Counted from the stretch's first letter, positions 44,459 through 56,625 are shown. The stretch: 64,000 nucleotides of DNA from Arachnopeziza araneosa (GCA_003988855.1 QYAI01000030.1:186001-250000), one strand, 5' to 3'. Notes: generated by a model not told the origin, from the letters alone. A program made the numbers and translations.

Positions 44459-46538
44459 TTACGACTTCCCCAAAATCCACAACTCCCCATTGGTGGATGT
44501 GTCACTGGTCATATACAATCTCCCGCCAGCATCGAATACTAATCCAGCCGGTCTAAAACATCCAGAACTAAAAGACGGCCCGTCACCCGCGCACTTCGTA
44601 ACATCCGGATTCGAATAGACATCTGTATATCCGGTCTGCGTATTCAACCCACCCGTTGGCACGTAACTTCCATCGGCCGTCTTTGTGAACGGCACAACAA
44701 CCAGCTTGAAACCAGTCGTGGGCGAGCGATTCCAAGATCCGTGAAAAGTAACATAGAGGTTTGCAAAGTTGGCGTCGAATTTGGAGTCGATGGGTGCAGA
44801 GTGCGCCATAAATATCAAAGAGGGCGATTTGATCTTGGTGTCACATGTAGCATCGCTGAAAGAGGAGTTCGGTGCGACCACAAAATTAGAGCCGATTTTC
44901 TTGGTGGAATCGGTGAAGTCGCTGGGTTGCCAGACGGAGAAGCAGGTGGGGTAGCCGTACCATTGATTATTTGGCTTGGTGATATCACCAATATAGTTTA
45001 ATTTCTCGGCGGGGTTGTTCTGGTGGATATCTTTTGCGGTTCCTCCGTTGACTGTTCGTGTGAATGAATCACCGCTGTTCTCTACAGCCCATAGCCTATA
45101 AACTTGTCAGATTTGATTCTCAGATGCAGAGGCTACAAGGCTTACATGTTGTTGGCATCAAATGTAATGCCAACATTGTTTCTCAATCCATATCCAGCAT
45201 TGTAACCGCCGCTGACATAATTGTAGCCAGCACTGGGAAGAGTAGATAAATCAAATACTTTGATGATGGCTCGAGCAGTTGCTGGGTTACCAGCTGCCAT
45301 ATCCCAGTTATCGTTTGAGCCGTGAGAGACAACAAGAAGATTTGGGGCATGAGCACCAATTAGCAGGGTCCGTGTCGTATGTGCACCTCCATTGTACATC
45401 CCAGTGATGACCGTGGATCTTGTTCCAACGGTTTGTGAAGATGCAGTATACGGCCAAGAATATACCGTAGTCATTGAGCTAGCATACAGTGTCTTGCCAT
45501 CAATGCTAAGGGTAAGTCCATGATTCAGGGTATTCAGCGAGACTAGAGTTTTTGATGCCGTAATACAACCGTTTGAGCCCATGGTATGAATAGTAATTCC
45601 TTTTCCAGATTGTACCATGATCATGTTCCCGAGCGAATCGATGACTAGAGATCGAGGAGATGTCAAGCCACCTAGCACTTTGGTTGCTTTCCAGCCCGAC
45701 GCTAAAACCGAGGAGAAGACAGCGCTTCCAGCGCCTGCACAAGAAGCCGGAATAACTCCAGGAGTTCCTGAAGGGACAGTGGTGGAGGATGTAGCAACAG
45801 TAGTTGACTTCACTGTGCTTGTCGCCAAAGTACTTGTTGGTGTTACACTGCTGGTGGGTGCAGGTGGCAGGAGGTTTGCCGAAACATATGCGGCGAACTT
45901 TGGACTCCGAGCAGCGTTCAAGTCATGAGTCCACTTGCCAAAAGCATTGTGGACATTAAAGGCAGTGTCGTTGTTGGTCGGATCTTGAACTAATTTTGTG
46001 CCTTGAGCCCAAGCAAATTGTGTGGTGCCTGTTCCGTTTAAAACATACTCGGAGCCGTCATTGGCTTGCCAAGATGTGCAGCCTGTACATTGAGCAACCA
46101 CAGTCCAATGCGTAGCATTAGCTTGAGTTCCTTTCAAAAGTGAATAGGTTGCACCATCGTAAGCGGTGGGAAGACCCTGAGAACTAGAAGAATTAGACGC
46201 GATTAATATTGAAGGCGGATTTCATACAATGCCATGCGGGAAGAGACAACGGAAGTCTTCCCATTTGCCCAGCCAACAGTAAGAGGATTGTAAGTCATTG
46301 TTCCTCCCCAAGCGAACCCAGCCCAGGTGGTGTTCACTGGCGCCGATATAGAAATGATAGCATCATAGGGATCTGTCACAATCTCAGGCAGAGCGATTCC
46401 TACGGAAATTCCATTTTCTGTAGCTGTGTAAGTTGAAAAGCAGATACCAGCAGCTGTGTCACAAGTTGCCGTTGAAGCAACCTGCGCACAAGCCTTGCCC
46501 GCAAGTGCCACACAGGCAATGACTTGAAAGAAACGCAT
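44459..46538 (-). CDS. Secreted AA8-AA12 oxidoreductase (cytochrome b domain plus PQQ-dependent pyranose dehydrogenase-like)
   Basis: Exons 46538-46228, 46183-45146 and 45095-44459 (introns 44 and 50 nt) give 661 residues. A signal peptide (FFQVIACVALAGKACAQ) is followed by a CDH-type cytochrome domain to about residue 215, with the likely haem Met in GGTMTYNPLTVGW. A Thr/Ser/Pro linker (about 215-250) precedes the beta-propeller (TSPRSLVIDSLGNMIMVQSG, WNRSPTTGFKLVVVPF, GDGPSFSSGCFRPAGLVFD). Proteins of this plan oxidise sugars with PQQ and pass electrons to lytic polysaccharide monooxygenases outside the cell. No CBM1 follows the propeller, unlike the basidiomycete prototype. Confidence 0.85.
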
Positions 46539-48479
46539 GATAGCTGATAAGGCAAATTGAGGGTCGAAATTTTGGTTCCTCACAGACCGGGAAACCGGTT
46601 CTTCTTATTTGTGACCTGCGGCAACTTTGCTTCCGGAAAACCTAACAGCTCTATTCATTACAATAACTTTAGATTGATACTGAAATACCATATTGTTTCG
46701 TGACTGAACGTGACCAATCCAGAGAGTTGGATAGGAAATACCCGGCCGGGAGTTGGGGTACTCATACTCTGTGTTTTCAGGCTGGGGATGGTTTTTGATG
46801 AAGGCCGAGGCCAATAGGATGAGACACGGAGAAATTATAAGAACAAAGAACCGATCTAAGCTCGATATTTGATGAAGGTAATGTGGGGAAGTGGGGTTGA
46901 AGATTCTCCGATATTAAATGCTAGGTTAATTGTCTCAATGAACCGGCGCATATGGAGTGTGCAAGGAGGATATTACTTCTGGAATATTGCAAGGGAGTGA
47001 CCACTACTTGTGGCGTCAAGTATCAAACTTTCATGCATTCCCTTGATGAAGAGGCGTCATGACTCCGGGTCAAAGTACATAGACTTGTCAATCTAGAGGG
47101 GTTGAAACTTGAAAATAAATCATGACATCGCTATAAGATGATTGAAATTGGTACGAAGGAGAGAAAACGAACATTGCTATATAACTAAACAAGCACGCGG
47201 TTGACGCTAAGGGGTGCACTCATTGATTGTATACTCCTCTATAAAATGCTACCGACAAAGGAGATCAGCCATCGTCAGGAGATCAGACCATTGCTACGCC
47301 AGATGTTAGCAGATGAATCCCTAGAATTGCCTCAGATATCGTTGTTAGCGTATGACGGTCAAGTTTGTCTTGCGAGTGGGCTATGAATTGAAGTGCCAAG
47401 AAGATCCACATGACCATTTTGGCAAAGACGAGATTGAATCAAATCATGGAAAGTAGTAGAGACGACACCTGCAAAATGAATGCTCAGTCGGAAGCACGGA
47501 ATGGAAAGAGTCGGATCAAGTGCCGATGTAAATGAGGTGATTTCTGGTCAATCACCATCCAGACACAAACCTTGGAAAACACCACACCACACGTGCACCT
47601 TCATTCAGCCACGGTGGCTTGAATCTGCAATGCAAGCTGAGATCAGAGTGAGGCTTGACGGTTCCCGACCTCCACCTGGCTGGGCAGAACACCTCCTGAA
47701 CATCTGGGCATCGATTCTCGATGCACCCTCCACTCTATGGCTTATAAATTCCATTGCGAATCTATCTTGTGTCACCTGTCGAGGGATTGACGAGTCGGCG
47801 ATCCTGCCTTGGAGGGCGTTTTTTTTCCCATCCGCCACGCGTGTGTGCTGTTCTTTTTGACTTGCAGGTCTGCAGTCTCGGACCTCAGCATGAGCTGTTT
47901 GAACAGCTGTACAACGGCAATAGGATGGATGTTTCGTGGGATGAATGAAGTGGCACCTAGACCGGCGTCTCGGGAATAGAATTTTTCCAAACGGTCAAAT
48001 CATTCTCATCCAGGAACACGGTATCTGCCCTATGGATTGCCCAACCCCAATATCCACGGACGGTGCGCACCTGTCTGGTCAATTCGAGTCGGGACGAACT
48101 GCCCACGCACCCAGTGAAGACAGTCGAAAGTACTGCAGGCACCGGTAGGTCGGGCGGATAAGGTAGCAATTGAGCGCAGCTTGTGACTGAATAGTGGGAC
48201 AACACACTGGCTGTCGTCCCTCTGGTTTGGCTGCTTTCTCCACGGATAAACTGGCGGCCCGTTCCTTTTTCTTCTCGACCAACCCCCACAACAGCTTGAG
48301 CTCCATAGCTCCATCCCCGAAATTGACGTCTTACCCAGACTCACCACACTTTGCACACCGCACAAAAAATTTGTGCCTTGCCTCCGTCCTCCGGGGCTTG
48401 CATACATCTACTAGTAGGTTGGGGGTCCAACGTTTCTCTCTTTCCCCTTTCCTTCCTCTTCCCTAACCTTCTCTCGCGG
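46539..48479. other. 1.9-kb intergenic region
   Basis: Upstream of both the AA8-AA12 gene and the long repeat protein. Frames of 60-126 codons at 47480-47860 and on the minus strand at 47957-48407 have no recognisable content. The last 250 bp are C/T-rich, as in promoters or 5' leaders of strongly expressed fungal genes. Confidence 0.4.
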
Positions 48480-51400
48480 ATGTCTTCGTTCTTCCGTTTT
48501 CTCTACAACCTCCCAACATCGTTCGTTGCTGTCATGTCGAACCCAAGCGTGCTCAACCGTCTCAAGGCAAGACTATCGTCCTCGCCGAGGTATCTCTCAG
48601 CAACAACGGAGGAAGAACGTTCTGCAGATCGAGATGCCCTTCAGCAATCCATAGCAGACGCCGTCTCCGCCGCTCTCAACACAGAAGACTTCACTAAAGC
48701 TGTTGCAAGCCATCTAGCTGAGCAGCTCCGTCCTACCCTCAAATCCTCACTGGACATCTCAAGCGTTGAGACAAAGGTTCTTGCTTCCACTGAACAGCTC
48801 TCTAAGAAAGTCGACACTCACAACACCCAAACATCTACGAACATCTCCAACCTTTCCTCCCTCCTCGATTCAACCCATACTGCATCTGCAAACAAGATAA
48901 CTGCTCTCGAAGCTGTCGTTGGTGGAATAACTGGGAGCCTGGCAGGTTTGGGCAAAGATGTGAAGGATATACAAACCCAAATTGCAACTCCGGATACCTC
49001 TCTTCTCACAGCACACGGCGAGAAACTCGATCATGTCTCCAATGCTCTACAAACGCTCCGCGAGAATGGTCCGCCTCCCATTGTAGCAGCCCTTTCCACA
49101 CATTCTACAGCACTCGAAACTATCGCTGCTGAGCTTACAGAACACAAAGCTACACTGAATGGTTTGTCTGCAGAGCTTGGAGCTGTGAAGGCAGATATCC
49201 AAGCTGCTTCGACAGCTAGCTTCTCGGACCTGACATCAAAAGTTGAAGCAGTGTTAGCCGCTATTGAAGCTCAAGTTACTACACTGGCAGATATCAAAAG
49301 TGCAGACAAAAGTTTCGATATTCTATCAGGAATTGCAAGCTCAAATGCCTCACACACTGCTCACACTGCTGCCCTGGAAGAGATCAGATCTGCCCACCCC
49401 CAGATATTGGCAGCTCTGGCAACCTCTAACGAATCTCATGCTTCTCATGCTAAAGCGTTGGCTGATATACAATCTGCTAATATCAGCCCAGAGATTCTGT
49501 CTGTGGTTAAGACTTCCCACGAAGCCCTTGCTGGCCACTCAGCCGCTCTTGGCGAAGTGAAGGCCTCCCTTCCTACAGACTTTGCAACTGTCGGTGGTCT
49601 TGCTGCGATTGAGGCTTCAATTGAGAAGCTCAATGGCATTGTTCATACTCATGCTGCTACTCTTGACGAGATCAAGAGCACGGTCAATACTCCTGCCGAG
49701 AAAGTTGATCTTGCTCCTCTGACTTCTCTTCTCGAATCCCACACCGCCCAATTATCTGAGATCAAGGCCACCGTTGAGAAACCCACTGACCTCTCACCCA
49801 TTATATCCACACTCGACACTCATTCTGCACATCTGAATAATATCAAGTCCGCTGTGGAGAAGCCAACCGACTTTACACCTGTTATTTCAACGCTTGATGC
49901 CCATTCCGCACATCTCAATGATATCAAGGCGATTGTAGAAAAACCTGCAGAGAGTGTCGATCTAACTCCCATCGTCTCCACACTCGAAGACCATTCTGCT
50001 CACCTCTCCAATATCAAAGCTGCCGTCGAAAAGCCTGCTGAGCCACTTGACTTGACTCCAATTGTCTCCACACTTGACGCACACTCTAATCATCTCTCGG
50101 ACATCAAAGCTATTGTTGACAAGCCTGCCGAGACTGTCGATTTGGCGCCTATTGTTGCTTCGTTGGATGCCCATTCCGCTCATCTCTCTGATATCAAGGC
50201 TGCTGTTGAGAAGCCCTCTGAACCAGTTGACTTGGCTCCTCTTGTCTCAACTCTCAACGTGCATACTACACACTTGTCCGACATTAAAGCTGCTGTCGAG
50301 AAACCTACTGAGCCAATTGACTTCACACCTCTTACCACCACACTTGACTCACACTCCGCCCACTTATCTGACATCAAAACCGCTGTAGAGAAGCCTGCTG
50401 GAACAATCGACCTGTCATCTCTTACCGCTACACTCGATTCGCACACCACTCATCTCTCGGATATTAAAGCTGCCGTCGAAAGGCCTCCTGAGCCAATTGA
50501 CCTTTCATCTATTACCTCTGCGCTCGACTCGCATACTGCTAGTCTTTCTGACATCAAATCTGCAGTCTCGGCACCAGCCCCAGTCCCAGAAAAGACTGAT
50601 CTTTCCGGTTTGGAGGGATCTATTGAAAAACTCAATGGTACTCTCGACTCACACACTACACACTTAACCCACATCAAATCAATTGTCGAGACGCCTGCAC
50701 CAGCTGCTGAAAAGACAGATCTATCTGGACTGGAAGGATCCGTTGAGAAATTGAGTTCGACTCTTGACTCCCACACTGCCCACCTCTCTGAGATCAAATC
50801 CGCCATAGCCACTCCTGCCCCAGTTGCAGAGAAGACTGATTTATCTAGCCTGGAAGCTTCGATGGCTAAGATTAATTCTAATCTTGACTCACACGCCACC
50901 CACCTTTCTGATATCAAGACCGCTGTCGAGAAGCCTGAAGTTGACTTGACACCCATTACATCAGCACTTGATGCGCACTCTGCCCATCTCACGGAAATCA
51001 AAGCTGCTGTCTCAACTCCAGCTCCAGCTGCCGAAAAGACTGATCTTTCCGGCCTTGAATCCTCAATTGAGAAGCTTGGCTCTACCCTAGATACCCATAC
51101 TAGCCACCTGGGCGATATCAAGACTGCCGTTGAGAAGCCAGCTGAGGCAGTTGACCTGGCACCCATTGTTTCGACACTTGATACTCATTCTGCGCATCTT
51201 ACAGATATCAAGACCGCCGTCCTAACACCCACCTCCGCGCCTGTCCCTGAAACGATTGACCTAACTCCTGTCCACGACTCCATCAACAAACTTTCAGCTA
51301 CTCTTGACTCCCATTCAAGCGATTTGACTGACATCAAGTCTGCTGTATCCGCCCCTGCCAATGTACCTGAGACAGTTGACCTGGCACCAGTTCATGATTC

Positions 51401-52457
51401 AATCAGCAAGCTTTCATCTACTTTGGAGACTCACTCTGGACATTTGACCGACATTAAATCTGCCGTGTCTGCCCCTGTACCTGTGCCCGACGCTGTTGAT
51501 TTGACACCAGTCCAAGATTCGATCAGCAAACTCTCGTCTACGCTTGAATCTCATTCAGGTGATCTGAGTGAAATTAAGTCCGTGGTTTCAGCACCTGTCC
51601 CTGTTCCAGAGAAGACAGACTTGGCTCCAGTCCACGAGTCTATCAGTAAGCTCTCGTCCACTCTGGAGGCCCATTCTGGCCATTTGAACGATATCAAATC
51701 TGCCGTATCTGCACCTGCGCCAGTGACCGACTTGACTCCTGTCCACGACTCCATCTCTAAACTGTCTAGTGATGTTAGCGACATCAAATCCGCTGTTTCT
51801 ACACCTGCACCTGTAACGGACTTAACACCAGTTCATGATTCAATCAGCAAACTGTCATCTACACTCGAATCCCATACAAACGACCTGGGCGAGATCAAAA
51901 CTACTGTTGGAACACCTGCCCCCGTCACTGACTTGGCTCCAGTTCAGGATTCCATCGCAAAGTTGTCGTCTACTCTAGAGTCACATGGTACCCACCTGTC
52001 GGATATTAAGGCTGCTGTTGGAAAATCTGAACCAGTTGACTTGACGCCTGTTACATCGACGCTGGACGCACACTCGGCCCATCTTTCTGAAATCAAGTCT
52101 GCCGTCTCTGTACCTGCACCTGTAACCGATTTGACTCCCGTCCAGGAATCTATCAACAAGCTGTCATCTACTCTCGAGTCTCATGGTAGTGATCTCGGCG
52201 AAATCAAATCCTCCGTCTCGACACCTGCACCTGTGACAGACTTAACTCCTCTCCAGGCCTCCATTAGCAAGCTGTCGTCCACTGTCGATTCCCACACCGC
52301 TCATCTAAATGAGATCAAGTCTCTTGTTACTGCACCAGTTACCAATGGACACGCTATCGAAGACAAGGGCGTAGAAGTGCACAAGGCGAATGGCAATGGC
52401 AAAAAAATTGAATCAAAAGAGGTCGAGGCTGAGGCTGAGGCTGAGGCAGAAGATTGA
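48480..52457 (+). CDS. Long alpha-helical repeat protein, about 27 units, unknown function
   Basis: Single exon, 1325 residues from the ATG at 48480 (MSSFFRFLYNLPTSF); the frame is open further upstream to 48351, and the ATG at 48534 (MSNPSVLNRLKARL) is an alternative. Residues about 1-380 are helical with diverged repeats. From about 385 to 1290 the chain is built of 27-28 units with the core LDSHTAHLSDIKSAV, each followed by a Pro-rich hinge (EKPAEPVD early, SAPAPVPEKTD later). Early units are about 30 residues, later ones about 36-40 with an added IxKLSSTL helix. The tail is KES/EAEAEAED. There is no signal peptide or transmembrane helix, and cysteine is absent. The pattern resembles LEA- or apolipoprotein-like amphipathic helices, but no family is claimed. 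Confidence 0.85.
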   Translation: MSSFFRFLYNLPTSFVAVMSNPSVLNRLKARLSSSPRYLSATTEEERSADRDALQQSIADAVSAALNTEDFTKAVASHLAEQLRPTLKSSLDISSVETKVLASTEQLSKKVDTHNTQTSTNISNLSSLLDSTHTASANKITALEAVVGGITGSLAGLGKDVKDIQTQIATPDTSLLTAHGEKLDHVSNALQTLRENGPPPIVAALSTHSTALETIAAELTEHKATLNGLSAELGAVKADIQAASTASFSDLTSKVEAVLAAIEAQVTTLADIKSADKSFDILSGIASSNASHTAHTAALEEIRSAHPQILAALATSNESHASHAKALADIQSANISPEILSVVKTSHEALAGHSAALGEVKASLPTDFATVGGLAAIEASIEKLNGIVHTHAATLDEIKSTVNTPAEKVDLAPLTSLLESHTAQLSEIKATVEKPTDLSPIISTLDTHSAHLNNIKSAVEKPTDFTPVISTLDAHSAHLNDIKAIVEKPAESVDLTPIVSTLEDHSAHLSNIKAAVEKPAEPLDLTPIVSTLDAHSNHLSDIKAIVDKPAETVDLAPIVASLDAHSAHLSDIKAAVEKPSEPVDLAPLVSTLNVHTTHLSDIKAAVEKPTEPIDFTPLTTTLDSHSAHLSDIKTAVEKPAGTIDLSSLTATLDSHTTHLSDIKAAVERPPEPIDLSSITSALDSHTASLSDIKSAVSAPAPVPEKTDLSGLEGSIEKLNGTLDSHTTHLTHIKSIVETPAPAAEKTDLSGLEGSVEKLSSTLDSHTAHLSEIKSAIATPAPVAEKTDLSSLEASMAKINSNLDSHATHLSDIKTAVEKPEVDLTPITSALDAHSAHLTEIKAAVSTPAPAAEKTDLSGLESSIEKLGSTLDTHTSHLGDIKTAVEKPAEAVDLAPIVSTLDTHSAHLTDIKTAVLTPTSAPVPETIDLTPVHDSINKLSATLDSHSSDLTDIKSAVSAPANVPETVDLAPVHDSISKLSSTLETHSGHLTDIKSAVSAPVPVPDAVDLTPVQDSISKLSSTLESHSGDLSEIKSVVSAPVPVPEKTDLAPVHESISKLSSTLEAHSGHLNDIKSAVSAPAPVTDLTPVHDSISKLSSDVSDIKSAVSTPAPVTDLTPVHDSISKLSSTLESHTNDLGEIKTTVGTPAPVTDLAPVQDSIAKLSSTLESHGTHLSDIKAAVGKSEPVDLTPVTSTLDAHSAHLSEIKSAVSVPAPVTDLTPVQESINKLSSTLESHGSDLGEIKSSVSTPAPVTDLTPLQASISKLSSTVDSHTAHLNEIKSLVTAPVTNGHAIEDKGVEVHKANGNGKKIESKEVEAEAEAEAED
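49640..52350 (+). repeat. Coding repeat array in the long helical protein
   Basis: Units of about 90-120 bp, diverged at DNA level but strongly conserved in protein (H-x2-HL-x-DIK-x-AV). Two subclasses are ordered along the gene: units with KPAEP linkers first, units with SAPAPV linkers later, with alternation in between, which fits growth by unequal crossing-over. Confidence 0.85.
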
Positions 52458-54636
52458 TCGAAAAGTCAGTACGAATTCCACGGAAAATTTTGAGTACAAG
52501 AGGAGACCATTTGATTCACATTGACCTGGAACCCTGAATTGAGTTCTGGGTCTAAAATTGTCATTATCAAAAGTGTTTGTCTGTTTGAGACAGTAATCGT
52601 GTCATTAATACGAAATTGTTTTGTTCGTGCTGGAGGATAATGATTGTTTAGTAGTGCGTTTATACCCTCTTGCTTCGCGCGTTGCATAATGTTTTCACAG
52701 AGTTACATGGCTCGCATGATCTTAGAAATGAAATCATTTTCTATTCGTCTCCAATTCCATACCTTCTCTTCGTAGTCTATACTAGTAAATAAAGTGCTAT
52801 TCTCTAACTTCGATATTGATTTGTCGATTTATATTGATAGATAACTCTGCAATTATTCCCATTATCTGAAAGAAAAATGTCTAGTAAGATAAGAGCAACC
52901 TAGTCAAAGCGTTTAGAATCCTAGCTCATGGTTTTTCAAATATAATTGTTGGTACAATAATCACGTGCCACACATAAGAGCCTAGTTAGTCAGGCAGCCA
53001 GAACCCCATAAGGGTTCTCCAGCTCCTCCATCCTTCTTTCGGATAGAAGCCAACTTAACCCACCGATACAGACCCCTCCACAACGTGAGGAGTCCAGTAT
53101 CCAGGGTAAACCGGCCAATACGGATAACCTAGGTTTATCAGGTGAACCGACAATAATAAACCTAAATTTTAAACTCCAGAAAGATGGTTTTTCAATCTGA
53201 CCGCATATTTCCTTTCGTGTAACTTTGTGGCAACAAAATTTCATCTTTCCTGTCTAATAAACTACCCAGCTAAGCCAAGAGAGTTAGCTTATAGCATGCG
53301 AGAAAGTCTGAATAAAACGCTCGAATTCACCTAGCTTCCGGCTGCCATGCAAGAACATTCAACGATGTGTATTTGCATGGATAATATCTGCCCTCGGATT
53401 ATCTCGCAGCTTGCATTGAAGTAGTATTTCGATGTCCGAAGATTGTCAATCAGCCTTGGCTCTGAAAGCTACTCAACAGTCTCGCTTCCGCCCACTGCTA
53501 TCTAATAGATTTGATTACTTTGAACAACGGGCCGAACGATCCTTGTAAGTTCGGCACGAATTATAATATCACAAGCTACCAAGCTACAAAGATTTCAACG
53601 TATCTTGCATTATTCAATATCTGACTAATTTTACGGTTACTTGAGAGAGCCGTCTTAGTTAGCACGGACTGAGATGATGAACTCGTTATCAATGAGGGGA
53701 AAGAGAATACTATCAACTTTTAGCACTGCTCTCAGATATATCCTACGGAATAAATTCGCGACCTGATCGGATATCAAATTTCGTTAACAGCAGAGCTCCG
53801 GGTAATTAAACCCTTTTCAATTCATTGCACTTTCTTTTATAAGCGTTATATTTGTGACGCTTCTCCCCAGATATGCCAGAAGTCGTATAACTCAGTCAGT
53901 ATTTGCAGTAAGATGCTCCCTAAGTTACAAAACAGCTGTGTCCTTCGCTGAGTAATGATCAAATTTGAAAAAAAAATGCCATTAACAGTAATTTCCCACT
54001 TTGGGAGATAAGGAATATGTAACAAGTATAATTTATAATCCTTAAGATTGAGCTGAACGTGTCTTCTCTATTTGGCCTTGACACCAAAACTAAGTTGTAT
54101 CTGCGATGCAACTTAAGCTCATGATCATAGACCAGAGGGATTTTGTGGTGCAAAGGTTTACATTAAGTCACCGACTCCGGAATTTTCGAACGAACAACCT
54201 CTGGATTTAGTACTCGAATTAGATAGCTCGTGGATCGTCCTTTGTTTCGTCGGCCGATCATTGAGACCGTAACACTCTAAGAAAAGATTATTAAACATCC
54301 CCACGATTATATAACTGCATTGAATACTGGATTACGATTAGTAAGAAAACGGATGTTAGTCGTAAGTTAATCACACGTGGCTTATTGTTTGTCAGCTCAC
54401 AACATTGATGCGATGGATGCGACCAAACTTTCGATCAGATTGAGGGATTGAAAATACAGCTTTAGAGCGAGAGAGAGAGAGAAATAAAGTATATAACGGA
54501 TAGAAAACCCCGTAGAAGGTCTATTCTCATAAATCTTCAACCTCAACAAAGTCTCTCATCATCACATCTTTGAATTATAAGACCTCTCTGCTTCCAACAC
54601 TTGAAAGCAACATATTTTCAGATTAACCAAGCCCAA
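52458..54636. other. 2.2-kb AT-rich gene-free region
   Basis: No gene can be built. A minus-strand frame of 84 codons at 52990-53244 (with SSRCGGVCIGGLSWLLSERR and MEELENPYGVLAA) has protein-like composition and could be a relic of a mobile element, but it has no intact domain. A short GA run lies at 54468-54482 just before the SDR leader. Confidence 0.4.
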
Positions 54637-55618
54637 ATGTCTCAACAACCAGACCCAAATCAATTCACTATTCCCTTTCTATTGACCAAAGACTGCCACC
54701 GTGACCCTTATCCAGCAATCCTTCCTTCAAACCCCGCCAATAACCAAAAGGGCAAGATTATCATCATCACTGGAGCCAGTAGTGGCATTGGTGCCGTATG
54801 TGGACCTAAATTTACAAACTATTCATCAATTTGCTCATATTTAACAGGCGGCAGCCAAAGTGTGGGCCGAAGCTGAAGCTTCTGGTATCGTCATCGCAGC
54901 ACGATCCATCGATGCCCTCCAGAGAGTTAAGGCAGAACTTGAAGCGATTAGTCCAGAGTCTAAAGTCCTTGCCGTGAAGACAGATATCACCTCAGAATCA
55001 AGTGTCAAGAATCTGTTTGTCGAAGTTCAGAAGGCTTTTGGTCGCCCAGCAGATGTACTTCTTAACAACGCCGGTTATCTGAAGGATGATGCCACAATCG
55101 CAGAGACGAGCCCAGATGAGTGGTGGAATACTTTAGAAATCAACCTAAAGGGTGCTTACACTGTGATCCATCACTACATTCAGTCTCAACCCGACTCAAA
55201 GAATCCAGTTGGCACAATCATCACGGTTTCCTCTGGTCGCGCGGGCTTAACCGGTGCAGGTGGTTCAGCATACAACATTTCTAAACTCGCAGAAGAGAGA
55301 CTTAGCGAGCATCTCCAACTCGAGAACCCTACACTGAGGGTGTTCTCCACCATGCCTGGTATTGTGATTACCGGGATGGTGAGTGATTTCTGGAAACCTT
55401 TTGCAATTGATCATGCCGACTTGACGGGGATGCTTGCTTTGTATCTTGTGCAGCCAAGAGCAGATTATTTGAAGGGAGGTATGGTGGGTGTAAATTGGGA
55501 TGTGGAGGAGATGGAGAAATATAAAGATGAGATTGAGAGCAAGGGATTGGTTAAGACGAGTTGGTTGCCGATTTTACCGTTTAATGGAGGTAGCGGATTA
55601 GCAGGATTGAAGGGCTAG
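54637..55618 (+). CDS. Short-chain dehydrogenase/reductase (classical SDR)
   Basis: Exons 54637-54795 and 54848-55618 around a 52-nt intron give 309 residues; start chosen at MSQQPDPNQF. The cofactor motif TGASSGIG straddles the intron boundary region, the NNAG motif is present in DVLLNNAGYL, and the active site Ser-x12-Tyr-x3-Lys is seen as VSSGRAGLTGAGGSAYNISK. An Arg in IAARSIDALQ after strand 2 suggests NADP(H) use. Catalytic residues are complete. The substrate is unknown; the C-terminus is typical of fungal SDRs of secondary metabolism or detoxification. Confidence 0.92.
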
Positions 55619-56333
55619 GGGAATTGAGACTAAATAGCGACAAAAATTGAATCATATTACCTGAGAACAAGGAGACCGCATTTTGACTTTAATATCTTGG
55701 AAAAGAAAAAAAGCTATATCGTTGCGAATGCTGCATCTCTCCAAGAGTGGATGTGGATCTGATGCCTTTGGTTCCCCCAGAATAGAAGAGTAGAGTTTGT
55801 GGCACACGAAATTGCACGCAATTAATGCCATACAGTCTTCACAACACCTTATTTATTCCGATGTATCCTAGCTCCATGGTGGCTAAAAGCTGGACCCGGA
55901 GCTTTACAGGCACTAGTCCTTTATGACTTCTGTGTTGTAAAAACTTTTCTCCGATTTGATTTTGAGCGTGTTGATGTGAATTCTACCACAAACCAATTCC
56001 CACGCCAAAAATCTTGAGCAGACATTAAAAGCATACACAACTTATCAGGCCATACTGAACAGAGCTCGGAAGATGTTAAAAGGAACGCAAAGGTTTCAGG
56101 AACTATATCGTCGCCTGACCTCCAAGTATTGGATGACACGCGTTTCATATAACGCAAGACGAAGAGACAGCAGCAATGGCGGAGATTTGGAGAACTAGCA
56201 GCAAACGAGGGAAAATGATAGGAAGGGAGTTCACGGAGAGAGAGGAGTTTCGTGGTTGAATCGAGGCTGTGCAAGCATGATCCGACGTCTTGGCATCAAC
56301 ACCAAAAGCCATGTGAAGTTGCCTTGTCAACCC

Positions 56334-56366
<33 letters not shown>

Positions 56367-56625
56367 TTACGCTTATTGTTGAAGGACCGCCACCTCTACG
56401 AGATACTTTGCCTCGCCAGATCCTATTCTACTAGAGCTTCAGGATTGTTTTTGGTGGCAGACGCAACAAGGTGACGGAAGTACACGGCCGAGAGTCGCAG
56501 CCGAGACGCGAAACACTCCCTGCTCAGCGATTGATTTTCAATCCTACGCGCGCACAGAAACAACAGAGTAAATAGCTTGCCTAATTTTCTCTCTTCACTC
56601 TTCAAATACAGCTGCTCTCGCAAAC
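55619..56625. other. Intergenic region with GAC microsatellite
   Basis: Apart from the trinucleotide repeat at 56335-56366, the 1-kb stretch holds only the SDR 3' flank and the VHS-GAT promoter. Confidence 0.4.
56335..56366. repeat. GAC trinucleotide microsatellite
   Basis: Ten uninterrupted GAC units followed by a partial one. Confidence 0.95.

Noticed and set aside
47480..47860. 126-codon plus-strand frame upstream of the repeat protein
   Set aside because: No recognisable content, unremarkable length by chance, and overlapping frames on the other strand of similar size.
50450..51166. 238-codon minus-strand frame opposite the long repeat protein
   Set aside because: It is the antisense shadow of the repeat array (Ser/Ala/Glu-rich reading of the same units) and has no start context or independent motifs.
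49640..52350. Regularly spaced repeats that could suggest a CRISPR-like array
   Set aside because: The units are protein-coding, vary at third positions and keep frame throughout; this is a coding repeat in a eukaryote.
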